DNA of 44,259 bases, from NCBI RefSeq assembly GCF_052116145.1, contig NZ_JBQKLQ010000012.1:1-44259 (forward strand). Direction: 5' to 3'. The DNA is from Fundicoccus sp052116145. Its GTDB lineage: Bacteria > Bacillota > Bacilli > Lactobacillales > Aerococcaceae. Position numbers and translations under genes: made by a program. Shown one piece after another: positions 18,180 to 27,406 of this stretch; position 1 is the stretch's first letter; every line of letters begins with the position of its first letter. The notes below the pieces were generated by a model that had not been told where the DNA came from, did not search any database, and was given only the letters and a program-made list of their open reading frames with translations.

Positions 18180-19595
18180 TTACTCACTTGTCGTAAAATA
18201 ATTTTCTAAGCCTTTAGTAATCGATTTCGCGATACTCTTTTGATACTCATGACTAAAAATCACTTCTACATCATAATAATTACTAATATAACCGAGCTCC
18301 AATAGGATACTCGGTCGAGTATTCTCACGCAGAACATGATAATTCCCAAACATTATACCGAGATTTTCTAATTCTTGGTTATCCAATTCTTGATTCACAG
18401 CTTCCGCTAGAGTCTTGTCTGTTTGATGATAATAATAAGTGCTTGTACCAGACCAATAAGAATCTTCTGAACCATCAATATGTAAGCTAATAAATAAATC
18501 GACTTCATTCACATTACTGGCTTCAGTTCGTTCGATCAATTCCACATAATGATCTTCGTCACGTGTCATTAAAACGGTAGCCCCTTTAGCTTCCAATTGT
18601 TTCTTTATTTCCAAGGCTAATTCCAAAGTAGCCACCTTCTCCTCAGCCATACTATCCCAACTGAGTGCTCCCGTATCTACACCACCATGTCCTGGATCCA
18701 ACATAATTGACGCTTTAGACAACTGTGAGATAATGGGGCCTTCAAGTCTCCCTACAGAAAATGTGTTCACAGCCACTCGATCGGAATCTACATAACCACG
18801 TTCACCCTCTGAACTTTCAATCAAATAGAAATCATCATCTTTGTGCTTTGCTAGCTCACCAACTAAGGAGAACACCTCACCAGGCATGGCACGATAAAGA
18901 ACTTGGGAATAAGTTGACTCTTCTTCATATAATGGCTCATTAGCAAATTGGATGGTCACTTCTGGTTCAACCTCTAAACGTGCAGCAGCAATCGCTTCCG
19001 GATCATACGCACGCAACTTTTCAAACCTGTATGCTTCATTATGAGCTAATGCTCTTTCTTCTGGCACTAAATTCACTAATCGTGTGGGAATATAACCTTT
19101 TGTTTCCAACTCAGTTGAATCTTCATCAGTTAGTTCTTCTGAAGTGAGCTGCACACTCAACCAACCTTCGGCCTCTTGACTAACCAATAAATAGCTTCCT
19201 GCCACAATTGTCGTAACTAAAGGGCCAGATTCCTCTCTTTCACCATAGACTGGTGTGTCAATTAGTAATTGAGCCGCAATAGCTTGATCATTTATTAGCG
19301 TCCTATTATCTAAAAACCAAATGGGTAACCAGCCCTCTTGTTGATTTTCAGTACGTACTCGCGCCCAACCATTCCGTTCTTCTAGCAGTCTTACTTTAGT
19401 ACTGCTCGTCAATTCACCTATACTTTCAGCTAATGTATCCGGTGAGTTTCTTAAAACCACTTGTTCGCGTTCAATGGTCACCTGCTGTTTCGGCCAGTAA
19501 CTAACAGCTACCACCAAAGCGAGCAAGACGACACAAACACCGATGACAATCGGTACGATTTTAAATTGAGGTTGTTTCCTTTTTTTTCTAAACAT
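18180..19595 (-). CDS. Membrane-anchored N-acetylmuramoyl-L-alanine amidase with SH3b domains
   Basis: Zinc hydrolase that cuts the bond between N-acetylmuramic acid and the stem peptide in peptidoglycan. The start chosen is the ATG at 19593-19595, with GGGGAG upstream; a GTG six codons earlier overlaps that site. In the 471 aa: TM anchor about 13-34, then up to three SH3b-like wall-binding modules (about 40-100, 110-178, 212-280), then an Amidase_3 domain from about 295. Zinc ligands H303 (DPGHGG), E319 and H372 (SLHIDG), and catalytic E433 (LLELGYISN), are present. It begins 2 bp after a 57-aa ORF and probably shares its transcript. Confidence 0.93.
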   Translation of the reverse strand: MFRKKRKQPQFKIVPIVIGVCVVLLALVVAVSYWPKQQVTIEREQVVLRNSPDTLAESIGELTSSTKVRLLEERNGWARVRTENQQEGWLPIWFLDNRTLINDQAIAAQLLIDTPVYGEREESGPLVTTIVAGSYLLVSQEAEGWLSVQLTSEELTDEDSTELETKGYIPTRLVNLVPEERALAHNEAYRFEKLRAYDPEAIAAARLEVEPEVTIQFANEPLYEEESTYSQVLYRAMPGEVFSLVGELAKHKDDDFYLIESSEGERGYVDSDRVAVNTFSVGRLEGPIISQLSKASIMLDPGHGGVDTGALSWDSMAEEKVATLELALEIKKQLEAKGATVLMTRDEDHYVELIERTEASNVNEVDLFISLHIDGSEDSYWSGTSTYYYHQTDKTLAEAVNQELDNQELENLGIMFGNYHVLRENTRPSILLELGYISNYYDVEVIFSHEYQKSIAKSITKGLENYFTTSE

Positions 19596-19597
19596 AT

Positions 19598-19771
19598 TTA
19601 TAATTCTCCCCACAAACAGAGTTCCCTGTGTGTATATTCTTCTCGCACCTCGAACGTTCCGTTCGCTTTAACTACCCAAACCAAAGTTCCTGAGCTTATA
19701 AACAACCACAAGCCCTCTCTATTTTCCATCATCAGTTTGACATTGTTCGGTGTCGCATCATTCACAACCAT
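19598..19771 (-). CDS. Unrecognised 57-aa protein upstream of amidase
   Basis: Open frame of 57 codons from ATG at 19769-19771 to TAA at 19598-19600, ending 2 bp before the amidase ATG; the amidase ribosome site lies inside its last codons. A promoter (19806-19834) ends just upstream, so the 5' leader would be about 30 nt. The protein has a Trp-rich hydrophobic centre (GLWLFISSGTLVWVV, residues 20-34), possibly a beta hairpin or short membrane segment. The ATG lacks a well-spaced ribosome site; AGGGG instead lies 8 nt before an in-frame ATT three codons upstream. I do not recognise a family. Confidence 0.5.
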   Translation of the reverse strand: MVVNDATPNNVKLMMENREGLWLFISSGTLVWVVKANGTFEVREEYTHRELCLWGEL

Positions 19772-19805
19772 CCGATGAATAGTGGATGCCCCTAACTATT
19801 TATAT

Positions 19806-19834
19806 ATCTTACTATTTAATTCTCTTATCGCCAA
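19806..19834 (-). promoter_or_regulatory. Promoter of 57-aa ORF and amidase
   Basis: Minus-strand TTGGCG (19829-19834), 17-nt spacer, TAAGAT (19806-19811), 35 bp before the small ORF ATG. Confidence 0.5.
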
Positions 19835-19872
19835 CTACATTCGACAAAATGACCGTACTATTAGATAAAATA

Positions 19873-19922
19873 CCAAAACAAAATGCGCTTAAGCATGAGA
19901 TTTTCTCAGGCACTAAGCGCAT
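19873..19922 (-). terminator. Terminator after S1-domain gene
   Basis: Stem ATGCGCTTA/TAAGCGCAT with an inner GAGA/TCTC hairpin (19882-19922), then TTTTGTTTTG on the minus strand. It closes the mfd-rqcP-divIC-S1 group. Confidence 0.8.
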
Positions 19923-19942
19923 CGATTAAATATTCAAATTAA

Positions 19943-20461
19943 TTAGCTACGACGACCGCCACGTCCGCCACGTTTTCCTTCCGTATTGCGTCTTAATGAC
20001 GACAAACGATCTTCACTATCTTTCAGGAATCCACTCATTAGCGAGTCAAAATCTCCCTCTTTTTTAGGTGAGTTATTTTGATTTGGCGTGTATGATGAAC
20101 GAGATGGAGCAGCACTGCTTTTATTGAATCTTGGTGCTTGATCAGATTGCGGTTGTTTATTATACTTACGATCATTCTCTTTATTAAAGGCAGGTTTTGG
20201 TCTACCAGTTGTTTCTGGTTTAGCTTGCTCGTTAGCTTGACGTAACGATAAACTAATTTTACCATCAGCTGCAATCGTTAATACCTTTACTTCGACTTCC
20301 TGACCTACAGTTAATACAGTGTTGATGTCTTTAATGTACGAATCTGAAATTTCACTAATATGAATTAACCCTGTTTTATTATCAGGCAATGAAACAAATG
20401 CTCCAAAATGTGTAATCCCAGTGACTTTACCCGCAACTTTTTGACCTACTTCAAATGACAT
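19943..20461 (-). CDS. S1-domain RNA-binding protein (YabR/GSP13-like)
   Basis: 172 aa: one S1 RNA-binding domain at about residues 3-72 (VAGKVTGITHFGAFVSL, GLIHISEIS, KISLSLRQ), then a long polar, probably disordered region, ending in a basic Arg/Gly tail (GKRGGRGGRRS). Homologues of the YabR type associate with ribosomes or RNA; the exact role here is not known. It follows divIC, as is usual in Lactobacillales. The ATG has an AGGAGG-like site. Confidence 0.92.
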   Translation of the reverse strand: MSFEVGQKVAGKVTGITHFGAFVSLPDNKTGLIHISEISDSYIKDINTVLTVGQEVEVKVLTIAADGKISLSLRQANEQAKPETTGRPKPAFNKENDRKYNKQPQSDQAPRFNKSSAAPSRSSYTPNQNNSPKKEGDFDSLMSGFLKDSEDRLSSLRRNTEGKRGGRGGRRS

Positions 20462-20561
20462 AAAAAATATGTTCCTCCTAAAATATTATACGGTTGTCAA
20501 ACCGTTACGCTGATTACCAGCATTAAAACCAAATTAAACTAACCAATCGACTGGCACTTAT

Positions 20562-21059
20562 TTATTCAGAGCCATCATCATCTACAGCTGGATCAGTGAC
20601 CGACTTATTCTGAAACAAGTCAGTATCCGCTTGCGAATCTGCATCGCCTAAATCAAAAATAATTTCTCCAGGTTTTGCATAATAATAATCGCGTCGTGCA
20701 ATTTCAGCTAAATATTCAGGGTCTTGCAATCTCAAGTACTCTTGTTGAACTGCCCGATTCTGTTGAACTGTTTGGTTATGCGCCTGCTGAGTTTGTTCGA
20801 AATTTCGTGCAACCTCAGTCGAATGGGACATCGTACGAAGCAAAGGAATACCTGCAAGCGCTAAGGCTGCAGCTCCTATAAATGCTAGTGCGATTTTGCG
20901 TCCCTTTTTAGGAGGTGACGGTTTGCTTTCAATAGGTTCAGCCATGCCTCGAAATTGCGGCTCTTGCACGCGATTACTAGGTCTTGCTCGATCACTTCTA
21001 AGTTGCTGAAATTCGAGCACTTTCCGTTCTGGAGTCTTAGACTCAACACGATAATTCAT
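20562..21059 (-). CDS. divIC: Septum formation initiator DivIC/FtsB family
   Basis: Bitopic division protein that with FtsL and DivIB forms the complex activating septal wall synthesis. In the 165 aa: cytoplasmic N-terminus of about 52 residues, one TM segment (about 53-71), then an extracellular coiled coil (about 77-115) ending in the family signature QDPEYLAEIARRDYYYAKPGE, and an acidic tail. The ATG has GGAGGGG upstream. It lies between rqcP and the S1-protein gene, the standard order. Confidence 0.93.
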   Translation of the reverse strand: MNYRVESKTPERKVLEFQQLRSDRARPSNRVQEPQFRGMAEPIESKPSPPKKGRKIALAFIGAAALALAGIPLLRTMSHSTEVARNFEQTQQAHNQTVQQNRAVQQEYLRLQDPEYLAEIARRDYYYAKPGEIIFDLGDADSQADTDLFQNKSVTDPAVDDDGSE

Positions 21060-21195
21060 CCCACCCCTCCTTTACACTTATCGAGTTTACCATTAATTCA
21101 GGTACATTTCCATGTTATTGGACAAAATACTAGCCAAACTTAAGTAAGTCTAACTGAAACATAATATTTCGATAAAGTACAGCATGTTTCTCATA

Positions 21196-21228
21196 CGAAA
21201 AAAGAAACTACTCAAGTTGAGTAGCTTC
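21196..21228 (-). terminator. Terminator after rqcP
   Basis: Stem with CTACTCAA/TTGAGTAG core (arms about 21205-21214 and 21217-21227), then TTTCTTTTTT on the minus strand. Confidence 0.8.
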
Positions 21229-21235
21229 CAGTGAA

Positions 21236-21520
21236 TTAATCATAAGGTGTGAAAGTGTTCGTGTCTTGCACACGTTCTTCAGACACAATGTTATACATAC
21301 GTGCTGCGTCTTCTTTTTTCGTTGTATCAAGGATACGTACGATGTCAGCTACTAAAGTGCGGTTACCATAACGAATCGTTAATTGATCGCCTTCTTTCAC
21401 CGTTGAACTAGATTTAGCCGTGATACCATTAATATCAATTCGACCTTGATCAGCCACTTCTTTGGCAACGCTACGACGCTTGATTAAACGTGATACTTTC
21501 AAAAATTTATCTAATCTCAT
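21236..21520 (-). CDS. rqcP: S4-domain ribosome quality-control factor RqcP
   Basis: 94-aa S4 RNA-binding protein (Hsp15/YabO family) that helps RqcH add alanine tails to stalled peptides on free 50S subunits. The S4 motif MRLDKFLKVSRLIKRRSVAKEVADQG is at the N-terminus. Its ATG overlaps the mfd stop by one base (TAATG), so translation is coupled. This mfd-rqcP-divIC order is conserved. Confidence 0.94.
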   Translation of the reverse strand: MRLDKFLKVSRLIKRRSVAKEVADQGRIDINGITAKSSSTVKEGDQLTIRYGNRTLVADIVRILDTTKKEDAARMYNIVSEERVQDTNTFTPYD

Positions 21521-24500
21521 TAAACTTCCTCCTTCTCTTGAAATCCCTCTTCTGTTTGCGTTTCTGGCGCCACAATTTCACTCGTATTAACAGTGAACTT
21601 GCGAACCATATCCAACCACTGATAACTTGGTTTCCCTTGAACAAGTAAAGAAACTTTCAGCTGTGTCCCTTCCATGCCGATTTCAGCACGCAACTTAATA
21701 TCCTGCAAGGCTTCAAACACATTTGGCCCTTTCAGAATATCACTCGCGATTGGATTAAAGAATAGATGCACCCATTGACCTTGTTGCTTAATTAGGTTGA
21801 CTCCTGACAGCAGTCCATAATGCTTAATCAAGGCAATATCTAATAAGTCAGCAACTTCGCTAGGAAATTCGCCAAAACGGTCAATCAACTGATCTTGTAA
21901 ATTACGGTATTCTTCTTCGGAATCGATTTGTTGAATCGATTTATAGACAGATATTTTCTGTAACTCATCAGGAATGTAAGTACTTGGGATATAAGCATCC
22001 AACCCAATGTCCCATTCCATTTGTTGCGAGCTAGATTTACTTACGGGTGCTTTCCCACGTTTAATATCGACCGCCTCTTTCAACATTTGCGAGTACATAT
22101 CAAAACCAACTGAGTCGATAAAGCCAGACTGCTGTTTCCCTAAAAGATTACCAGCTCCTCGAATGGATAAGTCACGCATCGCGATTTTAAAACCAGAACC
22201 GAGTTCTGTAAATTCGCGAATCGCTTGGAGACGCTTCTCACTTACTTCACTTAGTTGCTTGAACGGTTCATACATTAAGTAAGCATAGGCGATTCGGTTA
22301 GTACGTCCCACTCGCCCTCTTAATTGATACAGTGTTGATAGCCCCATGTGATCGGCATTATCAATAAACATCGTATTGGCGTTAGGAATATCCACACCCG
22401 TTTCGATAATCGTCGTGGTCACCAAGACATCATACTCACCTTGAATAAAATCGACTAAGACTGTTTCCAATTCCACTTCAGACATTTGCCCATGCGCCAC
22501 TGCCACTCGTGCCTCAGGCACAAGTTGACTAATTTCATCCGCTCGTTGGAAAATAGTCGCTACGCGGTTGTGCAAGTAAAATACTTGGCCGCCTCGGGCT
22601 AATTCTCTTTCGATACCAGACATTACTGCCCCTTCATTTCTTTCCATCACATACGTTTGGACAGGATAACGGTTGCTAGGAGGCGTTTCAATTAAGGAAA
22701 GATCTCGCACTCCAATCATCGACATGTGTAAGGTTCTTGGAATGGGTGTCGCCGTTAAAGTCAAGACATCCACTTCCGATTTCAGTTGCTTCAAACGTTC
22801 TTTATGCTTCACTCCGAAACGTTGTTCTTCGTCGACAATTAATAAGCCTAAATCTTGGAATTCAATATCTTTAGACAACACACGGTGCGTTCCAACCACA
22901 ATATTAACGGCGCCGTTTTTTAGTCCTTCTAACGTTTCATTCTGTTTCGACCTGGTCACGAATCGGCTTAGTAAGCCAATTTCAACAGGATACTCTGCAA
23001 AACGTTCGATTAAGGAATTATAATGTTGCTGGGCAAGGATTGTCGTAGGAACTAGGAATGCCACTTGCTTACCGTCCATTACAGCTTTAAAAATTGCTCG
23101 CATCGCAACTTCTGTTTTACCGTAACCGACGTCTCCGACAAGTAAACGGTCCATCGGCCGACTTTTCTCCATGTCTTTTTTTATTTCCATTGTACTACGT
23201 AATTGATCATCTGTTTCGACATAAGAAAAGGCATTCTCAAAATCTGTTTGTTCAGGTGTATCCTTGCCGAAAGCATAACCGACTTCTTGTTCTCGCTTGG
23301 CATATAGAGCAATCAGTTCATCGGCAATGTCTTCAATTTTAGCAGCAACTTTTTGCTTCGTTTTCGCCCAGTCCGACCCACCCAATTTATGGACTTTGGG
23401 TGTTTTCGATTCAGAGGCGACGTACTTTTGAATCATGTCAATTTGATCAACCGGAATTAATACACGCGCATTATTCTGATATTCAATTGCTAGTAAATCT
23501 CGGTGAACACCATTGATTTCAATTGTATCTAAACCGGTATATTGACCAATCCCGTGATTAGCATGCACGACATAATCACCAATATTTAATTCACTATAAC
23601 TTTTAATTCGTTCCGCGTTCGAAAGATGTTGTTTTTTTATTTTTCGTTTTTTAACTTGGTTAAAGAGTTCTTTTTCAGTTAATACCACCCACTTGGCTAA
23701 AGGGAGTTCAAAACCACTCGACAAGCTACCAATGACAATGTTCACGACTGCGCTTTGAACTTCATCACCGTGTTGTATGATACTTGGTCTAATATTATAC
23801 TCTTCGAACAGCTCAAGTGTTTTATCGGCTTGTTTTTGACTGCTGACCAAGACTTGAATGGTAGCTTTTTGTTTAAACCAGTGGTCTACTTCCGTTTTAA
23901 TCAAAGGCATTTGGTTAAAAAACGGATTCATACTACGGTATTGAAAAGAATGAACCGCCTCAAATGTTAAGTTGCCTAAACCTTTTTGCAAGGTGACAAA
24001 ATGCACACGAGGCAATTGAGTATGCTTCAATAAGTCAAAGGCACTCAAGTGAACAGTCAGCTTAGGTGGTAATTGACCTTTACTAACTTCTTGTTCTAAC
24101 CAATACATGTCGTCATTCGTTGATTGTATTTCTGTTTGATTTATTTTCCCAAAATCATTAATCACAATGAGACAATTGGGGTTCAAGTAATCGATAAGTG
24201 ACGTTCCTTGAGGGTCATAAAATTCCAAGTATGCTGACGAAAACATCAATGCTTCACCAGAGTTAAGCATTTCAAGTTGCTGTTGCATGCCTCTTTGGAT
24301 AATTGTCACTAGGGTGTCATCTTCGATTTTTTCAATTACTTTGGCCGTATGCTTTTCAATTGCCTGACTAATGCTTTGTTGTTCCGTGATGCTAAAGAGG
24401 ATATCTTTTGCAGGAATCAGGTCAAAGCTTTCTAAGTTTCGAATGGAGGTTTGTGTTTCGGCATCGAAATAGCGAATGGAATCCAATTCAATGTCAAAGA

Positions 24501-25083
24501 AATCCAACCGAACGGGATAATCACTGTTCAGTGGATAAAAGTCAACAATGCTTCCACGCACGCTATATTCTCCTGGAGTTTGCACCATTGGTTGGCGTGT
24601 ATAACCGAAGTAACTTAATTTTTGTTCTAAGGCCATACGTTCCATTTCATCGCCCAACTCAAGATGGGTCATTTCATAGCGCCATTTATCAACAGGCGTT
24701 AGGCGTTTACGGATGCCTGCAACGGGCGATAGAATAATACAATCCTCACCACGTGATAAGGTATTGAGGACTTCGACCCGACGTGCCATATTGTCCATTG
24801 AAGCGTAGGAATATTCCAAAGCCAGTGATTCTTCAGCTGGGAATTGTAGAATTTTCACGCCAGGCAATAACTGAACTAAATCATCATAAAGTTGCGTCAG
24901 TTGGATTACGCTCGGTTCAACAATTAGTAATTGTTGAGGGCGCTGATGGTATAGCTGAGCTATCATCACCGAACGAGCACTAGCATCAAGTCCTGTGACT
25001 AGATGAGGCAACCCTTTAAGAGAAGCACTATTTATTTGTTTAATGGCGGGTTGAAATGCTGGTGTAAATAACTTCGATAGCAT
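21520..25083 (-). CDS. mfd: Transcription-repair coupling factor
   Basis: SF2 translocase that removes RNA polymerase stalled at DNA damage and recruits UvrA. The 1187 aa are full length: N-terminal UvrB-like region, RNA-polymerase-interacting CarD/TRCF domain (about 505-600, IGDYVVHANHGIGQY), Walker A GDVGYGKT near residue 651, VDEEQRFGVKHKE box, helicase C domain with QLRGRVGR, and a C-terminal TRCF domain. It follows pth on the same strand. Confidence 0.98.
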   Translation of the reverse strand: MLSKLFTPAFQPAIKQINSASLKGLPHLVTGLDASARSVMIAQLYHQRPQQLLIVEPSVIQLTQLYDDLVQLLPGVKILQFPAEESLALEYSYASMDNMARRVEVLNTLSRGEDCIILSPVAGIRKRLTPVDKWRYEMTHLELGDEMERMALEQKLSYFGYTRQPMVQTPGEYSVRGSIVDFYPLNSDYPVRLDFFDIELDSIRYFDAETQTSIRNLESFDLIPAKDILFSITEQQSISQAIEKHTAKVIEKIEDDTLVTIIQRGMQQQLEMLNSGEALMFSSAYLEFYDPQGTSLIDYLNPNCLIVINDFGKINQTEIQSTNDDMYWLEQEVSKGQLPPKLTVHLSAFDLLKHTQLPRVHFVTLQKGLGNLTFEAVHSFQYRSMNPFFNQMPLIKTEVDHWFKQKATIQVLVSSQKQADKTLELFEEYNIRPSIIQHGDEVQSAVVNIVIGSLSSGFELPLAKWVVLTEKELFNQVKKRKIKKQHLSNAERIKSYSELNIGDYVVHANHGIGQYTGLDTIEINGVHRDLLAIEYQNNARVLIPVDQIDMIQKYVASESKTPKVHKLGGSDWAKTKQKVAAKIEDIADELIALYAKREQEVGYAFGKDTPEQTDFENAFSYVETDDQLRSTMEIKKDMEKSRPMDRLLVGDVGYGKTEVAMRAIFKAVMDGKQVAFLVPTTILAQQHYNSLIERFAEYPVEIGLLSRFVTRSKQNETLEGLKNGAVNIVVGTHRVLSKDIEFQDLGLLIVDEEQRFGVKHKERLKQLKSEVDVLTLTATPIPRTLHMSMIGVRDLSLIETPPSNRYPVQTYVMERNEGAVMSGIERELARGGQVFYLHNRVATIFQRADEISQLVPEARVAVAHGQMSEVELETVLVDFIQGEYDVLVTTTIIETGVDIPNANTMFIDNADHMGLSTLYQLRGRVGRTNRIAYAYLMYEPFKQLSEVSEKRLQAIREFTELGSGFKIAMRDLSIRGAGNLLGKQQSGFIDSVGFDMYSQMLKEAVDIKRGKAPVSKSSSQQMEWDIGLDAYIPSTYIPDELQKISVYKSIQQIDSEEEYRNLQDQLIDRFGEFPSEVADLLDIALIKHYGLLSGVNLIKQQGQWVHLFFNPIASDILKGPNVFEALQDIKLRAEIGMEGTQLKVSLLVQGKPSYQWLDMVRKFTVNTSEIVAPETQTEEGFQEKEEV

Positions 25084-25185
25084 AATTGATAAACTCCTTA
25101 TTTCTAATATGGGCTGTTACAAAGCCTTAATGGCGTCATAACAAACTCAAGGGAGGAGCTCAGCTAACTGACCCCCTCTAATGTA

Positions 25186-25755
25186 TTATTTCCTTTGGTT
25201 ATATGTGTTCATAATTTTCAAAAAATCTTTTCCATCTACCCAGTCATCCAGAGCATCTGCCGCTAGTTGACTTGCTTCATTGACTGAGTCCTGCTCTTCT
25301 GGTCTGAAAGTGGCGAGTACATGATCGACAACTTTCCAACCTCCCTGAGGTCGTCCTATGCCGACCCGAATACGTTTAAAATCTTGCGCGCCTAGCATTT
25401 GGATAATACTCTTTATCCCATTATGTCCACCGGCACTACCATTCTGACGCAAGCGAATCCGTCCAGGCTCCAAGTCTAAATCGTCATAAACAACGACAAT
25501 ATCTTCCATCGCTATGCCATAATAACTCATAAATGGCAGTAGCGCCTCACCCGAAAGGTTCATATAAGTAAAAGGCTTAAGCAAAAGCACTTTGTCTTGC
25601 GGATGACGCCAAATTGTATAATCCGCTTTAAATTTTTGGTCCATCATCGTCAAACCATGACGTGCCATCAAGGTATCAATCACATGAAATCCGATATTAT
25701 GACGTGTGCCATCATAACGATTGCCTGGATTTCCTAAGCCAATAATTAATTTCAC
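25186..25755 (-). CDS. pth: Peptidyl-tRNA hydrolase
   Basis: Frees tRNA from peptidyl-tRNA that drops off the ribosome. The start chosen is the GTG at 25753-25755 (VKLIIGLGNPGNRYDGTRHN), which gives the family-typical 189 aa; a 36-residue upstream extension matches nothing in the family. Catalytic H20 (TRHNIGF), the Asn in NLSGEALLPF and the GGHNGIKSI block are present. The ribosome site is poor (GGTGAT). It precedes mfd and is divergent from ldh. Confidence 0.95.
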   Translation of the reverse strand: MKLIIGLGNPGNRYDGTRHNIGFHVIDTLMARHGLTMMDQKFKADYTIWRHPQDKVLLLKPFTYMNLSGEALLPFMSYYGIAMEDIVVVYDDLDLEPGRIRLRQNGSAGGHNGIKSIIQMLGAQDFKRIRVGIGRPQGGWKVVDHVLATFRPEEQDSVNEASQLAADALDDWVDGKDFLKIMNTYNQRK

Positions 25756-25794
25756 GCTTCCATCACCGTAACTTCCTTTTTCATTTCGTTGCCT

Positions 25795-25800
25795 ATTATA
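25795..25800 (-). promoter_or_regulatory. -10 element upstream of pth
   Basis: Perfect TATAAT on the minus strand, 40 bp before the pth GTG. No good -35 was found at 16-19 nt. Confidence 0.4.
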
Positions 25801-25856
25801 ACACAAACAACCTTCCCAAAGCCAAAATAGCACTCCAAATATAGAGCGGGAAAACT

Positions 25857-25885
25857 TTCGCAATTAGCTTAATATTTGTTATAAT
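25857..25885 (+). promoter_or_regulatory. ldh promoter
   Basis: Perfect -10 TATAAT at 25880-25885, 39 bp before the ldh ATG; the -35 (TCGCAA at 25857-25862) is weak. It is back to back with the pth promoter. Confidence 0.5.
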
Positions 25886-25923
25886 AAATTCATTACAATT
25901 CAAATATAAGGGAGTTACACAGA

Positions 25924-26892
25924 ATGAATCACACACAAAGTTTTTCAAAACACAAAATAATTCTTGTAGGCGACGGCGCAGTTGGTTCTAGTTTCGCATA
26001 CTCATTAGTAACGCAAAGTGTCGGCCGTGAATTAGGCATCATCGATGTCAATCACGATAAAGCAGAAGGTGATGCTTTAGACTTATCTAATGCTGTTCCA
26101 TTCTATTCACCCAAATACATTTATGCCGCCGAATACGCTGACTGTGTCGATGCGGATGTTGTGGTTTTATGTGCGGGCGCTGCGCAAAAACCTGGCGAAA
26201 CACGTCTTGATCTGGTTCATAAAAACTTGAAGATTTATCAAGACATCGTGGGTCAAATAGTAGCCTCAGGCTTTGATGGTATTTTCTTAGTGGCTGCTAA
26301 CCCCGTGGATATCTTAACTTATGCCACTTGGAAATTTAGTGGTTTCCCGGCTGAACGCGTCATTGGTTCAGGAACATCCTTAGATACTTCACGTTTACGC
26401 CAAGAAGTAGCGACTTTAGTTGGGGTCGATGCACGTAACGTTCATGGTTATATTCTAGGTGAACATGGCGATACAGAATTCCCAGTCTGGTCTCACGCGA
26501 ATATTGGGGGTCTACAGATTAATGAGTGGTTAAAGATCGACGATAGCACCACTGAAGAAGCCTTAGATAAAGTTTTCATCAAGGTACGTGACGCAGCCTA
26601 TGAAATCATTTCGCGTAAGGGAGCTACTTATTACGGTATAGCCTCTGCCTTGACTCGTATTTGTCAGGCCATTTTTGAAGATCAAAAAGCCATTCTTCCT
26701 TTATCTGTTTACCTTGATGGTCAATTTGGCCAAGAAGATGTCTTTATCGGAGCACCAGCGATTATTGGCCGTCAAGGAATTGAGCGAATTATTGAGATTC
26801 CATTGAATGAGCTTGAAACAAAACAAATGAATCACTCTGCTTCTACACTGAAACAAGTGATTCAAGAGGGCTTCGCCCGCTTAGACAGCTAA
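25924..26892 (+). CDS. ldh: L-lactate dehydrogenase
   Basis: Reduces pyruvate to L-lactate with NADH, regenerating NAD+ in homolactic fermentation. The 322 aa are normal. It has the NAD-binding loop GDGAVGSS (16-23), the substrate loop RLDLVHKN after GAAQKPGET, the AANPVDI block, and catalytic H181 in GEHGDTEFP. The ATG has AAGGGAG upstream. It is a single-gene unit closed by a strong terminator. Lactobacillus plantarum also keeps ldh next to pth, so this pairing is probably ancestral. Confidence 0.98.
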   Translation: MNHTQSFSKHKIILVGDGAVGSSFAYSLVTQSVGRELGIIDVNHDKAEGDALDLSNAVPFYSPKYIYAAEYADCVDADVVVLCAGAAQKPGETRLDLVHKNLKIYQDIVGQIVASGFDGIFLVAANPVDILTYATWKFSGFPAERVIGSGTSLDTSRLRQEVATLVGVDARNVHGYILGEHGDTEFPVWSHANIGGLQINEWLKIDDSTTEEALDKVFIKVRDAAYEIISRKGATYYGIASALTRICQAIFEDQKAILPLSVYLDGQFGQEDVFIGAPAIIGRQGIERIIEIPLNELETKQMNHSASTLKQVIQEGFARLDS

Positions 26893-26922
26893 GCTTTAAG
26901 AAAGGTACGTTATGTAGAATAG

Positions 26923-26964
26923 CCCTTGAGCGAATAGTGTATTCGCTTAAGGGTTATTTCTTTA
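26923..26964 (+). terminator. ldh terminator
   Basis: About 13-bp stem (CCCTT-AGCGAATA/TATTCGCT-AAGGG, arms 26923-26936 and 26940-26953) followed by TTATTTCTTT. Confidence 0.85.
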
Positions 26965-27003
26965 GGTAGAGTTTTAGGTTTGATACAAGCTCCTCTTAAA
27001 AAA

Positions 27004-27052
27004 ATGCAAAAAAAAACTAACATTCTGTGCAGACAGAATCTTAGTTATTTTT
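27004..27052 (-). terminator. veg terminator, probably bidirectional
   Basis: 14-bp arms with one mismatch (27015-27028 and 27033-27046; ATTCTGT/ACAGAAT core) and a 4-nt loop; eight T follow on the minus strand and ATTTTTA on the plus strand. Confidence 0.85.
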
Positions 27053-27070
27053 ACTATATATAAATGATAT

Positions 27071-27304
27071 CTATACGAATTCTAACTCAACCGAGTTAGT
27101 TAATACATCTTGATAACTAAAAGACACGCGACCGATTTTATTATGATCTTGATCTAGATCCACAATAAACACAGAACGGTAAGTTTCTTTTAAAATCCCC
27201 TTGCGTTCTTTCTTCTTCTTGCGACCCATCTGTACCGTAACAATAATCTCTTCTCCAACCTTGTCATCAAGCAATGATTTAATTTCTATTAAATCTTTTG
27301 GCAT
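27071..27304 (-). CDS. veg: Veg protein
   Basis: 77-aa Veg family protein with the conserved GRKKKKERKGILKETYRSVFIVDL block and the C-terminal FSYQDVLTNSVELEF. In Bacillus subtilis Veg is highly expressed and stimulates biofilm genes by antagonising SinR; in Lactobacillales its role is unclear. The ATG lies after a weak GAGGTGA site. It is downstream of ksgA, as in other Firmicutes. Confidence 0.95.
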   Translation of the reverse strand: MPKDLIEIKSLLDDKVGEEIIVTVQMGRKKKKERKGILKETYRSVFIVDLDQDHNKIGRVSFSYQDVLTNSVELEFV

Positions 27305-27406
27305 GGTATCACCTCACCTAATATTATACCATACCTTTTCAAAACAATCAATCTTATCATAGACAATGGACAGGTGCAAGTGTTAAACACCATTTCTTAC
27401 GATATT

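Noticed and set aside
22007..24983. Several open frames on the plus strand opposite mfd
   Set aside because: They are antisense shadows of a full-length conserved gene, without ribosome sites or family resemblance.
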